DNA from: Mesorhizobium sp. WSM4313
Lineage (GTDB): Bacteria; Pseudomonadota; Alphaproteobacteria; Rhizobiales; Rhizobiaceae
Assembly: GCF_002294725.1 (NCBI RefSeq)
Contig: NZ_NSFT01000016.1
Span: forward strand, 1-64,000
DNA length: 64,000 nucleotides
Reading direction: 5' to 3'
Shown piece by piece: positions 25,756 through 35,655 of the stretch. Made by a program: the position numbers and the translations under genes. The notes below the pieces were generated by a model, which was given only the letters and a program-made list of their open reading frames with translations, was not told the origin of the DNA and did no database searches. The first letter of the stretch is position 1, and every line of letters starts with the position of its first letter.

Positions 25756-26390
25756 GCCAGACCGCACCCTTCCCGAAGCTCAAGCGCGGGCTTGTCGCCA
25801 TCCTGCGCGGCCTGAAGCCCTCCGAGGCGGTGGCGATCGGCCGGGCGGTCCACGACGCTGGCATCGAGGCGATCGAAGTGCCGCTCAATTCGCCGGAGCC
25901 GTTCCTCTCCATCGCCGATCTGGTCAAGGCGCTGCCGCAAAGCGCGCTGATCGGCGCCGGCACGGTGCTGACGACGGCAGACGTCGACGCCTTGCATAAG
26001 GCCGGCGGCAAGTTGCTGGTCAGCCCCAACATCGACGCCGAGGTCATGGGGTGCGCCATGCGTTACTCCATGGTGACGATGCCTGGCGTGTTCACGCCCA
26101 CCGAAGCCTTCCAGGCGATCCGGTTAGGGGCCTCGGCGCTGAAATTCTTCCCGGCGAGCGTGCTTGGATCGAGCGGCATTGCGGCCATTCGCGCCGTGCT
26201 GCCGGCAACGACGCTTGTCGGCGCCGTCGGCGGCGTTTCCGACAAGGATTTCGCCGGCTACAAAGCGGTCGGCGTCAGTGTCTTCGGGCTGGGATCGAGC
26301 CTCTACAAGCCGGGCGCGAGCGTCGAGGACGTGGCGCAGCGCGCCCGCGCCGCGGTCGCCGCCTGGGATGAAGCTTTCGGAGTGGCGTGA
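25752..26390 (+). CDS. dgoA: 2-dehydro-3-deoxy-6-phosphogalactonate aldolase
   Basis: The 212-residue class I KDPG/KDPGal aldolase has GIEAIEVPLNSPEP (base Glu), IGAGTVLT, and the Schiff-base lysine in ALKFFPASVLG. It splits KDPGal into pyruvate and glyceraldehyde 3-phosphate. A fused dehydratase, as in some DgoA annotations, is absent. It overlaps dgoK by four bases and touches the lactonase gene (TGATG). Confidence 0.93.
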   Translation: MSQTAPFPKLKRGLVAILRGLKPSEAVAIGRAVHDAGIEAIEVPLNSPEPFLSIADLVKALPQSALIGAGTVLTTADVDALHKAGGKLLVSPNIDAEVMGCAMRYSMVTMPGVFTPTEAFQAIRLGASALKFFPASVLGSSGIAAIRAVLPATTLVGAVGGVSDKDFAGYKAVGVSVFGLGSSLYKPGASVEDVAQRARAAVAAWDEAFGVA

Positions 26391-27262
26391 TGAATGGCGT
26401 TTCGGTTTTTTCCGACCATATCTGCGAGCTCGGCGAGGGCCCGAGCTACGATTCCGCCACCGACACGCTGTTCTGGTTCGACATCGTCAATGGCAAGCTT
26501 CTGGAAAAGCCGCTCGCCGGCGCGCTGAAAGTGCATGATCTAGGCGTCATGGCCAGCGCCATCGCGGTCATCGACGCCGACCGGCAGCTCATTGCCACCG
26601 AAGTCGGCCTGCAAGTCCGGGACGTCAAGACCGGCAAGCTGACGCTGCACACGCCGATCGAGGCCGACAATCCGCTGACGCGCTCCAACGATTCGCGCGT
26701 TCATCCCTGCGGCGCCTTGTGGACCGGCACGATGGGCAAGGACGAGCAGAAGGGCGCCGGGTCGATCTACTGGTTCTTCAAGGGCGAATTGCGCCGGCTG
26801 TTTTCGGGCATCACAGTCTCGAATTCCATCTGCTTCTCGGAGGACGGCAAAATCGCCTACTACACCGACACCGCGACCGGGCTTCTGATGCGCGTTGCCT
26901 GCGATCCGGCGACCGGCCTGCCGGCCGGCGAAGTGAAAGTGTTCGTCGATCATCGCTCCTCGAAAGGCTATATCGACGGTTCGGTCGTCGACCGCGACGG
27001 CGTGCTGTGGAATGCCGTCTGGGGCGGCAAGGCGGTGAAGGCCTATGCGCCAGACGGCACGCTGCTGCGCGAGATCGCCATGCCGGTGACGCAGGCCTCC
27101 TGCCCCGCTTTTGTCGGTTCAAAGGCCGACCGGCTGGCGGTGACCTCCGCCTGGAAAGGCAAGGACGAGAAGCAGCGGGCGCTCGACCCGCAGGCCGGCA
27201 TGACCTTCCTGCTCGACATTCCAGTCAAGGGGCGCTTCGAGCCGCGCGTGCTGATCGCATAA
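26390..27262 (+). CDS. SMP-30/gluconolactonase family protein, candidate galactonolactonase
   Basis: The 290-residue beta-propeller protein has the SMP-30 metal-site segments ELGEGPSYD (Glu), NDSRVHPCGALWTGTMG (Asn) and DGSVVDRDGVLWNAVWGG (Asp). It should hydrolyse an aldonolactone; in this operon D-galactono-lactone is the natural guess. The ATG at 26390 overlaps the dgoA stop by one base; a GTG one codon earlier is also possible. It is the last gene of the operon. Confidence 0.87.
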   Translation: MNGVSVFSDHICELGEGPSYDSATDTLFWFDIVNGKLLEKPLAGALKVHDLGVMASAIAVIDADRQLIATEVGLQVRDVKTGKLTLHTPIEADNPLTRSNDSRVHPCGALWTGTMGKDEQKGAGSIYWFFKGELRRLFSGITVSNSICFSEDGKIAYYTDTATGLLMRVACDPATGLPAGEVKVFVDHRSSKGYIDGSVVDRDGVLWNAVWGGKAVKAYAPDGTLLREIAMPVTQASCPAFVGSKADRLAVTSAWKGKDEKQRALDPQAGMTFLLDIPVKGRFEPRVLIA

Positions 27263-27374
27263 TTCCTCGACACAGGGGTTTTGAAAGCGTCCTGGTTGTC
27301 GGCAGGCAAGGTTTTTACCGTTCATTCCATGAAATCAGCCCAAACCCTGGAGATTGGCCGAAGCCTCTCAAACT

Positions 27375-27556
27375 CGTCATTCCAGGGCGAAGCAGCCGCG
27401 AAGCGGCGTCGCGCAGACCCTGGAATCCATTCCGTGACCTGAGCTGTGGAGTGCAGCCGAGCAGAATTCTGCACCGTGAGCGGCGCTTCGACGTAACGGA
27501 ATGGATCCTCGGGTCTGCGCGCGTCGCTTCGCTCCTTGCTCCGCCCGTGGATGACG
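27375..27556. repeat. Long palindromic repeat family B, copy 1
   Basis: About 182 bases start cgtcattccagggcgaagcag and end ccgcccgtggatgacg, with inner arms caccctggaatccattccgt / acggaatggatcctcgggt and a central gagcagaattct. The same element occurs at 28897-29077 and 30879-31060, all between genes. The surrounding 535-base gap (27263-27797) otherwise holds no gene that I can support. Confidence 0.85.
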
Positions 27557-27797
27557 ATCGTGATGGGGGTTTCGGCTAATCTCCAAGGCCGCTCCCCAAG
27601 GCAAACATAGCCCGCGGTCAAATCCGTGCTGGGGTATTGGGAGCAATCTTCGCCGGAGTGTTCCATCCGGAATTGCATCAAGACAAGAGATGCGGCGGCC
27701 GGCTTACTGTCGCGCAATCGCCTCGGTTCGGTCGGTTTCCCGCAAGCCGGCCACTTCGGGCATGCGATGGTACGCGCCTGATTTCCCGGAGCTTTCG

Positions 27798-28850
27798 ATG
27801 CCGCAGCCGACCTTGATCCTTGTCTACGAACCGGAAACGGCCTGTTTCGACCGGCTGGTCGCCCAGGGTTATCCAGCGGAGCGCGCCATCGAGATCTCGT
27901 CCTATCTGGCGCAGTCGACCGACTTGGCGCCGGAATTCAACCAGCTTGCCGAGGCTTGCGAAAGGCGCGGCCTCGCCTTCAGGCCTGTCGAGCTCGACAA
28001 CGCGGCGCCGGTTCTGGCGGGGGCCGATCCGGCAACGACGCTGGTCTGGACGCTTACCGACGGTATCGCCTACTTCCGTGGCGGCGCAGCACCTGCTCTG
28101 GCGCGGCTAAAGGGGCTGCGCACCATCGGCGCGGACGATTCGCTGTTCGCGCTCTGCCAGGACAAGCTGCGTTCCGGCGCCGTGCTCGGCGCGCTCGGCC
28201 TGCCGGCGCCGCAGGCCGGCCTTGCGCGCAACGGCACATGGCTGGTCGAGCCACCGGCCTCGCCCAAGGGCTGGTTCGTGAAACCCAACCGGCTCGGCGC
28301 CAAGATCGGCATTTGGCCGGATTCGCGCACCGCCGATCTCGGCCATGCGCTGGAGCTTAGCCGGCGTATTTTTTCGCATTACCGCGACGATGTCGTCGTC
28401 CAGCCCTATGTCGCCGGCCGCAACGTGCGGGCGAGCTTCCTCGGGCTCAAACAGGAAACCGGCACGGACGCGCTCGGCATCGTTTTTGTCGATTCCGGCG
28501 GCGATTTCCAGACCATGGCCGATTCGATGGCGCTCTATGGCGGGACCGGCCAGGCGGCGAAGGATGCCGGCACCTATGCCGAGCCGGAGCTCGAGGCCGT
28601 CGGCGCGAGTCAGCCGGAGGCGGACCGAAGAATCCGCGCCATCGCGCAGAAACTGATAAGCGCTCTTGGGCTGCGGGATGTCTTTTCCGTCGATTTCAGG
28701 GTCGAGGCCGACGACACCGTCCATCTCATCGAGTTCGAAGTCTGCCCCGGCCTGCCTTGCTTCGATTTCCGCGACTATTGCCGCAAGCAGTGGGGCCTGA
28801 GCCTCGCGGACGCTATGGCGGAGACGGCTGGCAACCGGCTCTTGGGTTAA
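27798..28850 (+). CDS. ATP-grasp ligase, D-alanine--D-alanine ligase-like
   Basis: The 350-residue protein shows an ATP-grasp core: GWFVKPNRLGAKIGIW (phosphate loop and lysine), VVVQPYVAGRNVRASFLG, FSVDFRVEADDTVHLIEFEVCPGLPCFD (metal-binding acid/acid and the Pro-Gly segment that aligns with NxxPG in Ddl). The usual Asn before PG is replaced by Cys. It is isolated from any cell-wall cluster and flanked by two family-B repeats, so its substrate is probably not D-Ala-D-Ala; peptide or amino-acid ligation is as far as the sequence goes. ATG at 27798 follows GGAG. Confidence 0.7.
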   Translation: MPQPTLILVYEPETACFDRLVAQGYPAERAIEISSYLAQSTDLAPEFNQLAEACERRGLAFRPVELDNAAPVLAGADPATTLVWTLTDGIAYFRGGAAPALARLKGLRTIGADDSLFALCQDKLRSGAVLGALGLPAPQAGLARNGTWLVEPPASPKGWFVKPNRLGAKIGIWPDSRTADLGHALELSRRIFSHYRDDVVVQPYVAGRNVRASFLGLKQETGTDALGIVFVDSGGDFQTMADSMALYGGTGQAAKDAGTYAEPELEAVGASQPEADRRIRAIAQKLISALGLRDVFSVDFRVEADDTVHLIEFEVCPGLPCFDFRDYCRKQWGLSLADAMAETAGNRLLG

Positions 28851-28896
28851 CAGGTCGACGTTATGACATTCACGATTGGCTGAGCCCTAACGACTT

Positions 28897-29077
28897 CGTC
28901 ATTCCAGGGCGGAGCAAGGAGCGAAGCGACGCGCGCAGACCCTGGAATCCATGCCGCTACCTTGGCCACGGAGTGCAGCGGAGCAGAATTCTGGACCGTA
29001 GCGGCGCGTTGAAGTCACGGAATGGATCCTCGGGTCTGCGCGCGTCGCTTCGCTCCTTGCTCCGCCCGTGGATGACG
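28897..29077. repeat. Long palindromic repeat family B, copy 2
   Basis: Same structure as 27375-27556 (cgtcattccagggcggagcaagg ... ccgcccgtggatgacg). It lies between the ATP-grasp gene and the end of the DUF1330-pyrF operon, which converge on it. Confidence 0.85.
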
Positions 29078-29148
29078 ACAGCTGGGCGTTTTCGGCAATC
29101 TCCAATGTAAGCCGCGCAGCAACAGCCGATCTGCCTGCTTCGCCGAAC

Positions 29149-29436
29149 CTAGACGCCCTCGACCAGCACGATCTCGCCATCGGCGACTTTCTGGCGGATG
29201 GCGGCGGCGCGCTGGTATTCCGGCGAGTGGTAGCAGTCATGCGCCACGGCCAGCGATTCGAACTCGATGATGACGTTGCGGGCGCGCCCCGGCCCTTCGG
29301 CCTTTTCGTGCTCGCCGCCGCGCGCCAGGAACTTCGCGCCGAAGCGGTCGAAGGCGAGCTTCGCGGCGGCGACATAGTCCTTGTAGCCCTCGGCGTCGCG
29401 CACATCGACACGGGCGATCCAATATCCCTTCGGCAT
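29149..29436 (-). CDS. DUF1330 protein (chromosomal copy)
   Basis: The 95-residue protein (MPKGYWIARVDV..., with LARGG, VIIEF and CYHSPEYQ) is a typical DUF1330 member, a small dimeric alpha-beta barrel fold of unknown function. It is the third gene of a probable operon (FMN reductase, pyrF, DUF1330), 41 bases after pyrF. A clear homologue, roughly half identical by eye, is carried by the transposon at 48785-49099. Confidence 0.85.
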   Translation of the reverse strand: MPKGYWIARVDVRDAEGYKDYVAAAKLAFDRFGAKFLARGGEHEKAEGPGRARNVIIEFESLAVAHDCYHSPEYQRAAAIRQKVADGEIVLVEGV

Positions 29437-29477
29437 TCTTTTTCTCCTGTTTGTTTTTCGCGAAAGAGGGCCGGTCC

Positions 29478-30161
29478 TCAGGCGGATTGCATTTCGGCGA
29501 GGATCGCCTCGGCCGCAGCGCGCCGATCCGGCGCGGCGACGATCGGCCGGCCGACGACCAGGTGGCTGGAGCCGTTGCGGATCGCTTGCGCCGGCGTCAC
29601 CACGCGTTTCTGGTCGCCATGCTCGCTGCCGGCCGGCCGGATGCCCGGCGTCACAACCGCCAGGTCGGGTCCGACGATGCGGCGCACCGCCTCGGCCTCC
29701 TCAGCCGAGCAGACGATGCCGCCCATGCCGGCATGCAGCGCCTGTTCGGAGCGCCGGAGCACCAGCGTGTGCGGGTCGTATTCATAGCCGGCGTCGATAA
29801 CGTCCTGCTCGTCCATCGAGGTCAGCACCGTCACGCCAAGCAGGCAGAGCTCGCTGCCCCTGGCCGCCTCGACAGCCGCTCTCATGGTTTTTGGATAGGC
29901 ATGCAGCGTCAGCATCGTCATGCCCATCTTGACGATATTCTCGACGCCCTTGGCGACCGTGTTGTCGATGTCGAGCAGCTTCATGTCGAGAAACACCTTC
30001 GTGCCGCCGCTGGCGAGCTCCCGCGCGAAGTCCAATCCGCCGGCGAAGGCGAGCTGGTAGCCGATCTTGTAGAAGGAAACGGCGCCTTCGAGCTCGCGCA
30101 CCGCCTTCTCGGCCTCTTTCAGCGTCGGCAGGTCCAGCCCAACGATCAGCCTGTCCCGCAT
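29478..30161 (-). CDS. pyrF: Orotidine 5'-phosphate decarboxylase
   Basis: The 227-residue protein decarboxylates OMP to UMP, the last step of pyrimidine synthesis. It begins RLIVGLDLP and has the catalytic FLDMKLLDIDNTV (Asp-Lys-Asp-Thr array), the loop VTVLTSMD and the phosphate site VVTPGIRP..GDQKRVVTPAQAI. The ATG at 30161 has GGAGG eight bases upstream; the longer open frame upstream is a shadow of the reductase gene. The gap to the reductase gene is only 23 bases. Confidence 0.96.
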   Translation of the reverse strand: MRDRLIVGLDLPTLKEAEKAVRELEGAVSFYKIGYQLAFAGGLDFARELASGGTKVFLDMKLLDIDNTVAKGVENIVKMGMTMLTLHAYPKTMRAAVEAARGSELCLLGVTVLTSMDEQDVIDAGYEYDPHTLVLRRSEQALHAGMGGIVCSAEEAEAVRRIVGPDLAVVTPGIRPAGSEHGDQKRVVTPAQAIRNGSSHLVVGRPIVAAPDRRAAAEAILAEMQSA

Positions 30162-30184
30162 GGTGTCGGCCTCCGCGAAATTGA

Positions 30185-30781
30185 TCACGCCTCGATCCGG
30201 GTGGACAGCATGCGCGAGGTTTCGATCAGTGTACGGCATAGGCGCTCCATCGATTGCTGTAGTCTGGCGTCCCTGAATTGTCCGTCCTCGGCGAAGGCTT
30301 CGCCGGCCTCGGAGACCGAGCATTCGGGCGTGATCACCTCCATCTGGCAGCGCACCAGCACCGCGCGCAGATGGTTGATGCAACGTATGCCGGCGAACTT
30401 GCCCCCGGAGGACGAACAGAGCCCGACCGGCTTGCCGGCAAGCGGCCTGAACGTATGGCTGCCCTCGCGCCGTACCCGGCTCACCCAATCGATCGAGTTC
30501 TTGAGCAATGGCGGGATCGAGCCGTTATATTCGGGCGTCGCGATCAGCAGCCCGTCATGCGCGGCGATCTGCCGGCCGAGCTTGATGGCGTTTTCGGGGA
30601 TGCCTTTTTCCTTTTCCAGGTCCTCGTCCATGATCGGCAGCGGATAGTCGCCGAGCGAGATGCGCGTCACCTCCGCGCCCTGCATGGCCAGTTCCTTCTG
30701 CGCCACATCGGCGGTCCGGCCGCTGAAGGCGCCGCTCCGGGCCGAGCCGGCGAAGACGAGGATTCTTGGGATCACTGGCAT
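30185..30781 (-). CDS. NADPH-dependent FMN reductase family protein
   Basis: The 198-residue flavodoxin-like protein starts IPRILVFAGSARSGAFSGRTA (FMN phosphate loop). It has ATPEYNGSIPPLLKNSIDWVSR and PVGLCSSSGG(KFAG), the standard motifs of the NADPH-dependent FMN reductase/ChrR group. It probably reduces flavin, quinones or metals; the substrate is not evident. AGGG lies six bases upstream of the ATG at 30781. First gene of the pyrF operon. Confidence 0.9.
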   Translation of the reverse strand: MPVIPRILVFAGSARSGAFSGRTADVAQKELAMQGAEVTRISLGDYPLPIMDEDLEKEKGIPENAIKLGRQIAAHDGLLIATPEYNGSIPPLLKNSIDWVSRVRREGSHTFRPLAGKPVGLCSSSGGKFAGIRCINHLRAVLVRCQMEVITPECSVSEAGEAFAEDGQFRDARLQQSMERLCRTLIETSRMLSTRIEA

Positions 30782-30878
30782 TGGCCACCCTTGTTCGGGG
30801 ACAGGTACAGCCAAGGAGCATTCAAATCAACGAGGGGTGGCGGAAAACGTTCGAGGATTGGTCGCCACCTACCAACTT

Positions 30879-31060
30879 CGTCATCCACGGGCGAAGCAGC
30901 CGCGAAGCGGCGTCGCGCAGACCCGAGGATCCATTCCGTTACCCCAATCGCAGAGCGCAGCGGGGCAGAATTCTGGATCGTCGCAACGCTTCGAAGTCAC
31001 GGAATGGATCCTCGGGTCTGCGCCGCGTCGCTTCGCTCCTTGCTCCGCCCGTGGATGACG
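30879..31060. repeat. Long palindromic repeat family B, copy 3
   Basis: About 182 bases beginning cgtcatccacgggcgaagcag and ending ccgcccgtggatgacg, closely matching copies at 27375 and 28897. It occupies the middle of the 354-base gap 30782-31135 between the FMN reductase gene (promoter side) and pmtA. Confidence 0.85.
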
Positions 31061-31135
31061 AAGCGAGGGGCGTTTCGGCCAGTCGCCAGGACGCTGCCGC
31101 CACTGGCGATGCGCGAACACTTTCGCAAGTAGAAA

Positions 31136-31741
31136 CTAATGCGCCGCGCGCCGGTAGATCCACAGCTGCGTCGGCGGGATGTTGCGGAAGATGAAATCGA
31201 AATGCTCGACCGTGTAGTCGCCACGCCCGGCCGGGATCGGCGACATCGGGCCATAGGTCAGCTGCACAATCGGCCGTCCAGCGGGAATACGGTCGAGCAG
31301 GCTTTCGATATAGGCGATGCGCTGGGCGACGGGGAAATTGAGCAGCGGCACGCCGGAGACGACCGAATCGAACACCATGTCGCGCTTGTCGCCGAGCGTG
31401 GCATTGAGATTGAAGGCGTCGCCCTCGATCACGTTGACGCCGGGATAGAGCCCGCGCAGATGGCGCACGAAGTCGGTCGAATATTCGACCGCGTAGAGAT
31501 TTTCGGGCTTCACGCCCTGGGCCAGGATGGCGCGGGTGATGACACCGGTGCCGGGCCCGACTTCGAGCACCGGCAGGCCCGATCCCGGATTGACGATCGA
31601 CGCCATCTTGCGGGCGGTGATGGAACTGGTGGGAACGATCGAGCCGACCGTTTTCGGCTTGTCGATCCAGCCTTTGAAGAACTTAAGCTCGTCGTCGAAT
31701 TTTTCGGCCAGCGCTTTGCGCAACCCGGGACTACGTGCCAT
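31136..31741 (-). CDS. pmtA: Phospholipid N-methyltransferase (PmtA-type)
   Basis: The 201-residue SAM-dependent enzyme has motif I VLEVGPGTGVITRAIL and the rhizobial PmtA landmarks KFFKGWIDKPKTVGSIVPTS at the N-terminus and VVSGVPLLNFP in the core. Rhizobial PmtA methylates phosphatidylethanolamine stepwise to phosphatidylcholine at the inner membrane, important for host interaction in known cases. The ATG at 31741 is preferred to the GTG one codon earlier. It lies downstream of dnaJ in the same direction, 147 bases away. Confidence 0.9.
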   Translation of the reverse strand: MARSPGLRKALAEKFDDELKFFKGWIDKPKTVGSIVPTSSITARKMASIVNPGSGLPVLEVGPGTGVITRAILAQGVKPENLYAVEYSTDFVRHLRGLYPGVNVIEGDAFNLNATLGDKRDMVFDSVVSGVPLLNFPVAQRIAYIESLLDRIPAGRPIVQLTYGPMSPIPAGRGDYTVEHFDFIFRNIPPTQLWIYRRAAH

Positions 31742-31888
31742 CACGAGCTCTCCTCAATGCTCAGCCTCCCGCTCCGCTACTTAGCAGGTGGGTGGGACAA
31801 GGCAAGGCGTCAAGCTGGCATAAGGTGTTGATGACGCTTGGGCACCGGATCGCCCCCGACGCCGTGCGAAATGCGCGCCTGCGGCAAA

Positions 31889-33016
31889 TCAGTTTTCGCC
31901 GAACGACTCGAAGAAGTCCTTCATGCGCGCGAAAAAGCCGCTCGACTGGGGCGAGTTGTCCTTCGAGGAGATCTGCTCGAACTCTTCCAGCAGTTCGCGC
32001 TGGCGGCGTGTCAGGTTCTGCGGCGTCTCGACCGCCGTCTGGATGTAGAGGTCGCCGACATTGGGCTGGCGCAGCACCGGCATGCCCTTGCCCTTCAAGC
32101 GGAACTGGCGGCCGTTCTGCGTGCCTTCCGTCACCTTGACCTTGGTCTGGGTGCCATCGAGCGTGGTGACCTCGAAGGAGCCGCCAAGGGCTGCCGTCGT
32201 CATCGAGATCGGCACCTTGCAATAGAGATCGGCGCCGTCACGCTGGAAGAATTCGTGCGGCTTGACCGCCAGGAAGATGTAGAGGTCGCCGGGCGGTCCG
32301 CCGCGCAGGCCGGCCTCGCCCTCATTGGCCAGCCGGATGCGGGTGCCGTCCTCGATGCCGGCCGGGATGTTGACCGACAGCGAGCGTTCCTCGGTGACGC
32401 GGCCCTGGCCGGCGCATTTCGGGCAGGGGTCCTTGATGGTCTGGCCGCGACCCTGGCATTGCGGGCAGGTGCGCTCGATCGAGAAGAAGCCTTGCGTGGC
32501 GCGCACCTTGCCGTGGCCGTGGCACATCGAGCAGGTCACCGGCTGCGTGCCGGGCTTGGCGCCGCTGCCGGAGCATTCCGAGCAGGAGATCGAGGCCGGC
32601 ACGCGGATCTGCGCCGTCTTGCCGGAAAAGGCTTCTTCCAGCGTGATTTCCATGTTGTAGCGCAGGTCGGCGCCGCGCTCGCGGCCGCCCGACGAACGGC
32701 GCTGGCGGCCGCCCATCATGTCGCCGAAAATATCCTCGAAGATGTCGGCGAAGCCGCCGGCGCCGAAACCGTGCGCGGCGCCGTTCATGCCGCCCTCGAA
32801 GGCGGCGTGGCCGAAACGGTCATAGGCGGCGCGCTTCTGCGGGTCCTTCAGCGTCTCGTAGGCTTCGTTGATCTCCTTGAACTTGTGCTCGCAGGCGTGG
32901 TCGCCGGGGTTGCGGTCGGGATGGAACTGCATGGCGAGCTTGCGGAAAGCGCTCTTGAGTTCCTTGTCGTCGGCGCCTTTTTGCACGCCCAGCGTTTCGT
33001 AGAAATCAGCTTTCAT
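31889..33016 (-). CDS. dnaJ: Chaperone protein DnaJ
   Basis: The 375-residue type I Hsp40 has a J domain (residues 1-70, HPD near 33-35) and a Gly/Phe-rich region (GFGAGGFADIFEDIFGDMMGG). Four zinc-binding repeats follow (CSECSGSGAKPG, CSMCHGHGKV, CPQCQGRGQT, CPKCAGQGRV), then the C-terminal substrate-binding domains. It stimulates DnaK ATPase. It lies downstream of dnaK, with an intrinsic terminator in the 201-base gap that should lower dnaJ expression relative to dnaK. Confidence 0.98.
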   Translation of the reverse strand: MKADFYETLGVQKGADDKELKSAFRKLAMQFHPDRNPGDHACEHKFKEINEAYETLKDPQKRAAYDRFGHAAFEGGMNGAAHGFGAGGFADIFEDIFGDMMGGRQRRSSGGRERGADLRYNMEITLEEAFSGKTAQIRVPASISCSECSGSGAKPGTQPVTCSMCHGHGKVRATQGFFSIERTCPQCQGRGQTIKDPCPKCAGQGRVTEERSLSVNIPAGIEDGTRIRLANEGEAGLRGGPPGDLYIFLAVKPHEFFQRDGADLYCKVPISMTTAALGGSFEVTTLDGTQTKVKVTEGTQNGRQFRLKGKGMPVLRQPNVGDLYIQTAVETPQNLTRRQRELLEEFEQISSKDNSPQSSGFFARMKDFFESFGEN

Positions 33017-33165
33017 TTTTTCCCGCTGTCCGGATGCTCAATGTCTTCAAGCATTGTTGGCGACGTTTGCCGGCACGTTCTTGGATTTAGGAGCGATGTT
33101 TCCCGGATGCTAGTACTAAGCCGGGCCGCTCCGGGTTTTTCTGTCACTTTTTCGACTGGGGTTGC

Positions 33166-33194
33166 AAAAAAGCCCGGCCTTCCGCCGGGCTTTT
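33166..33194 (-). terminator. Intrinsic terminator between dnaK and dnaJ
   Basis: Read on the minus strand the sequence gives AGCCCGGC-ggaa-GGCCGGGCT followed by T6: a G+C-rich stem with a four-base loop and a U-tract, 24 bases after the dnaK stop. It probably ends or attenuates dnaK transcription before dnaJ. Confidence 0.85.
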
Positions 33195-33217
33195 CGCATG
33201 ATCCGCCGTCAGCCGGC

Positions 33218-35134
<1,917 letters not shown>

Positions 35135-35255
35135 TGTTCTAATCTCTCCTCTAAGCAGGCTCTCTGGACCCTTCAAAAGGCGTTCCGACGAAAGCCCCTG
35201 TTCACAAGAAATCCCGTCATGGTCCCCGCTTTTTAGGGCTGGACGGCTGGCGCGT

Positions 35256-35284
35256 ATATAAGAACAGGCGACACAAGGCGCAAG
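35256..35284 (-). promoter_or_regulatory. Putative RpoH-type heat-shock promoter of dnaK
   Basis: On the minus strand CTTGCG and cTTATAT are separated by 17 bases, close to the alphaproteobacterial sigma-32 pattern (CTTG... and CyTATnT). It lies about 120 bases before the dnaK ATG. No other good promoter was seen in the 521-base gap 35135-35655, whose distal part holds only a small palindrome. Confidence 0.6.
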
Positions 35285-35598
35285 CATCCTGCGCAAGCTG
35301 TCCATCGTCTCGGCAGCGAGCCGGAAGACACCCGCCGCGCTCTGCGCCTGAGCCAGTCTGAGGTCAATCTATCTCACTGTTCCAGCTTGGTTTTTTTGAA
35401 ACGGCGCCGCTTAGGGCACACAGATCTGCCGACCGCGAAGGTCAGGACTTGCTGTTTCGGGCGTGACTTTCGGTCGCGAAAGAGCGGAAAACCAGCATTG
35501 CGGCGACGCTTCGCGCATCCGGCGGCAAGCTGTGGGGAGCGCCTGGCGCTCGGGCAAAGCCCTGCCGGGCGCGTGGCCCGGCAGGGGTTGCGGACTTC

Positions 35599-35648
35599 AA
35601 GCAATTCCACGAAAAGCCGCAGCGGTTTTCCGTTCGGAATTGCGTCAA
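35599..35648. repeat. Small palindromic repeat (family D)
   Basis: aagcaattccacgaaaagccgc / gcggttttccgttcggaattgcg forms a long imperfect dyad of about 50 bases immediately after the stop of the sugar-binding protein gene. A diverged relative is at 22193-22235. Confidence 0.65.
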
Positions 35649-35655
35649 ACAGAAT

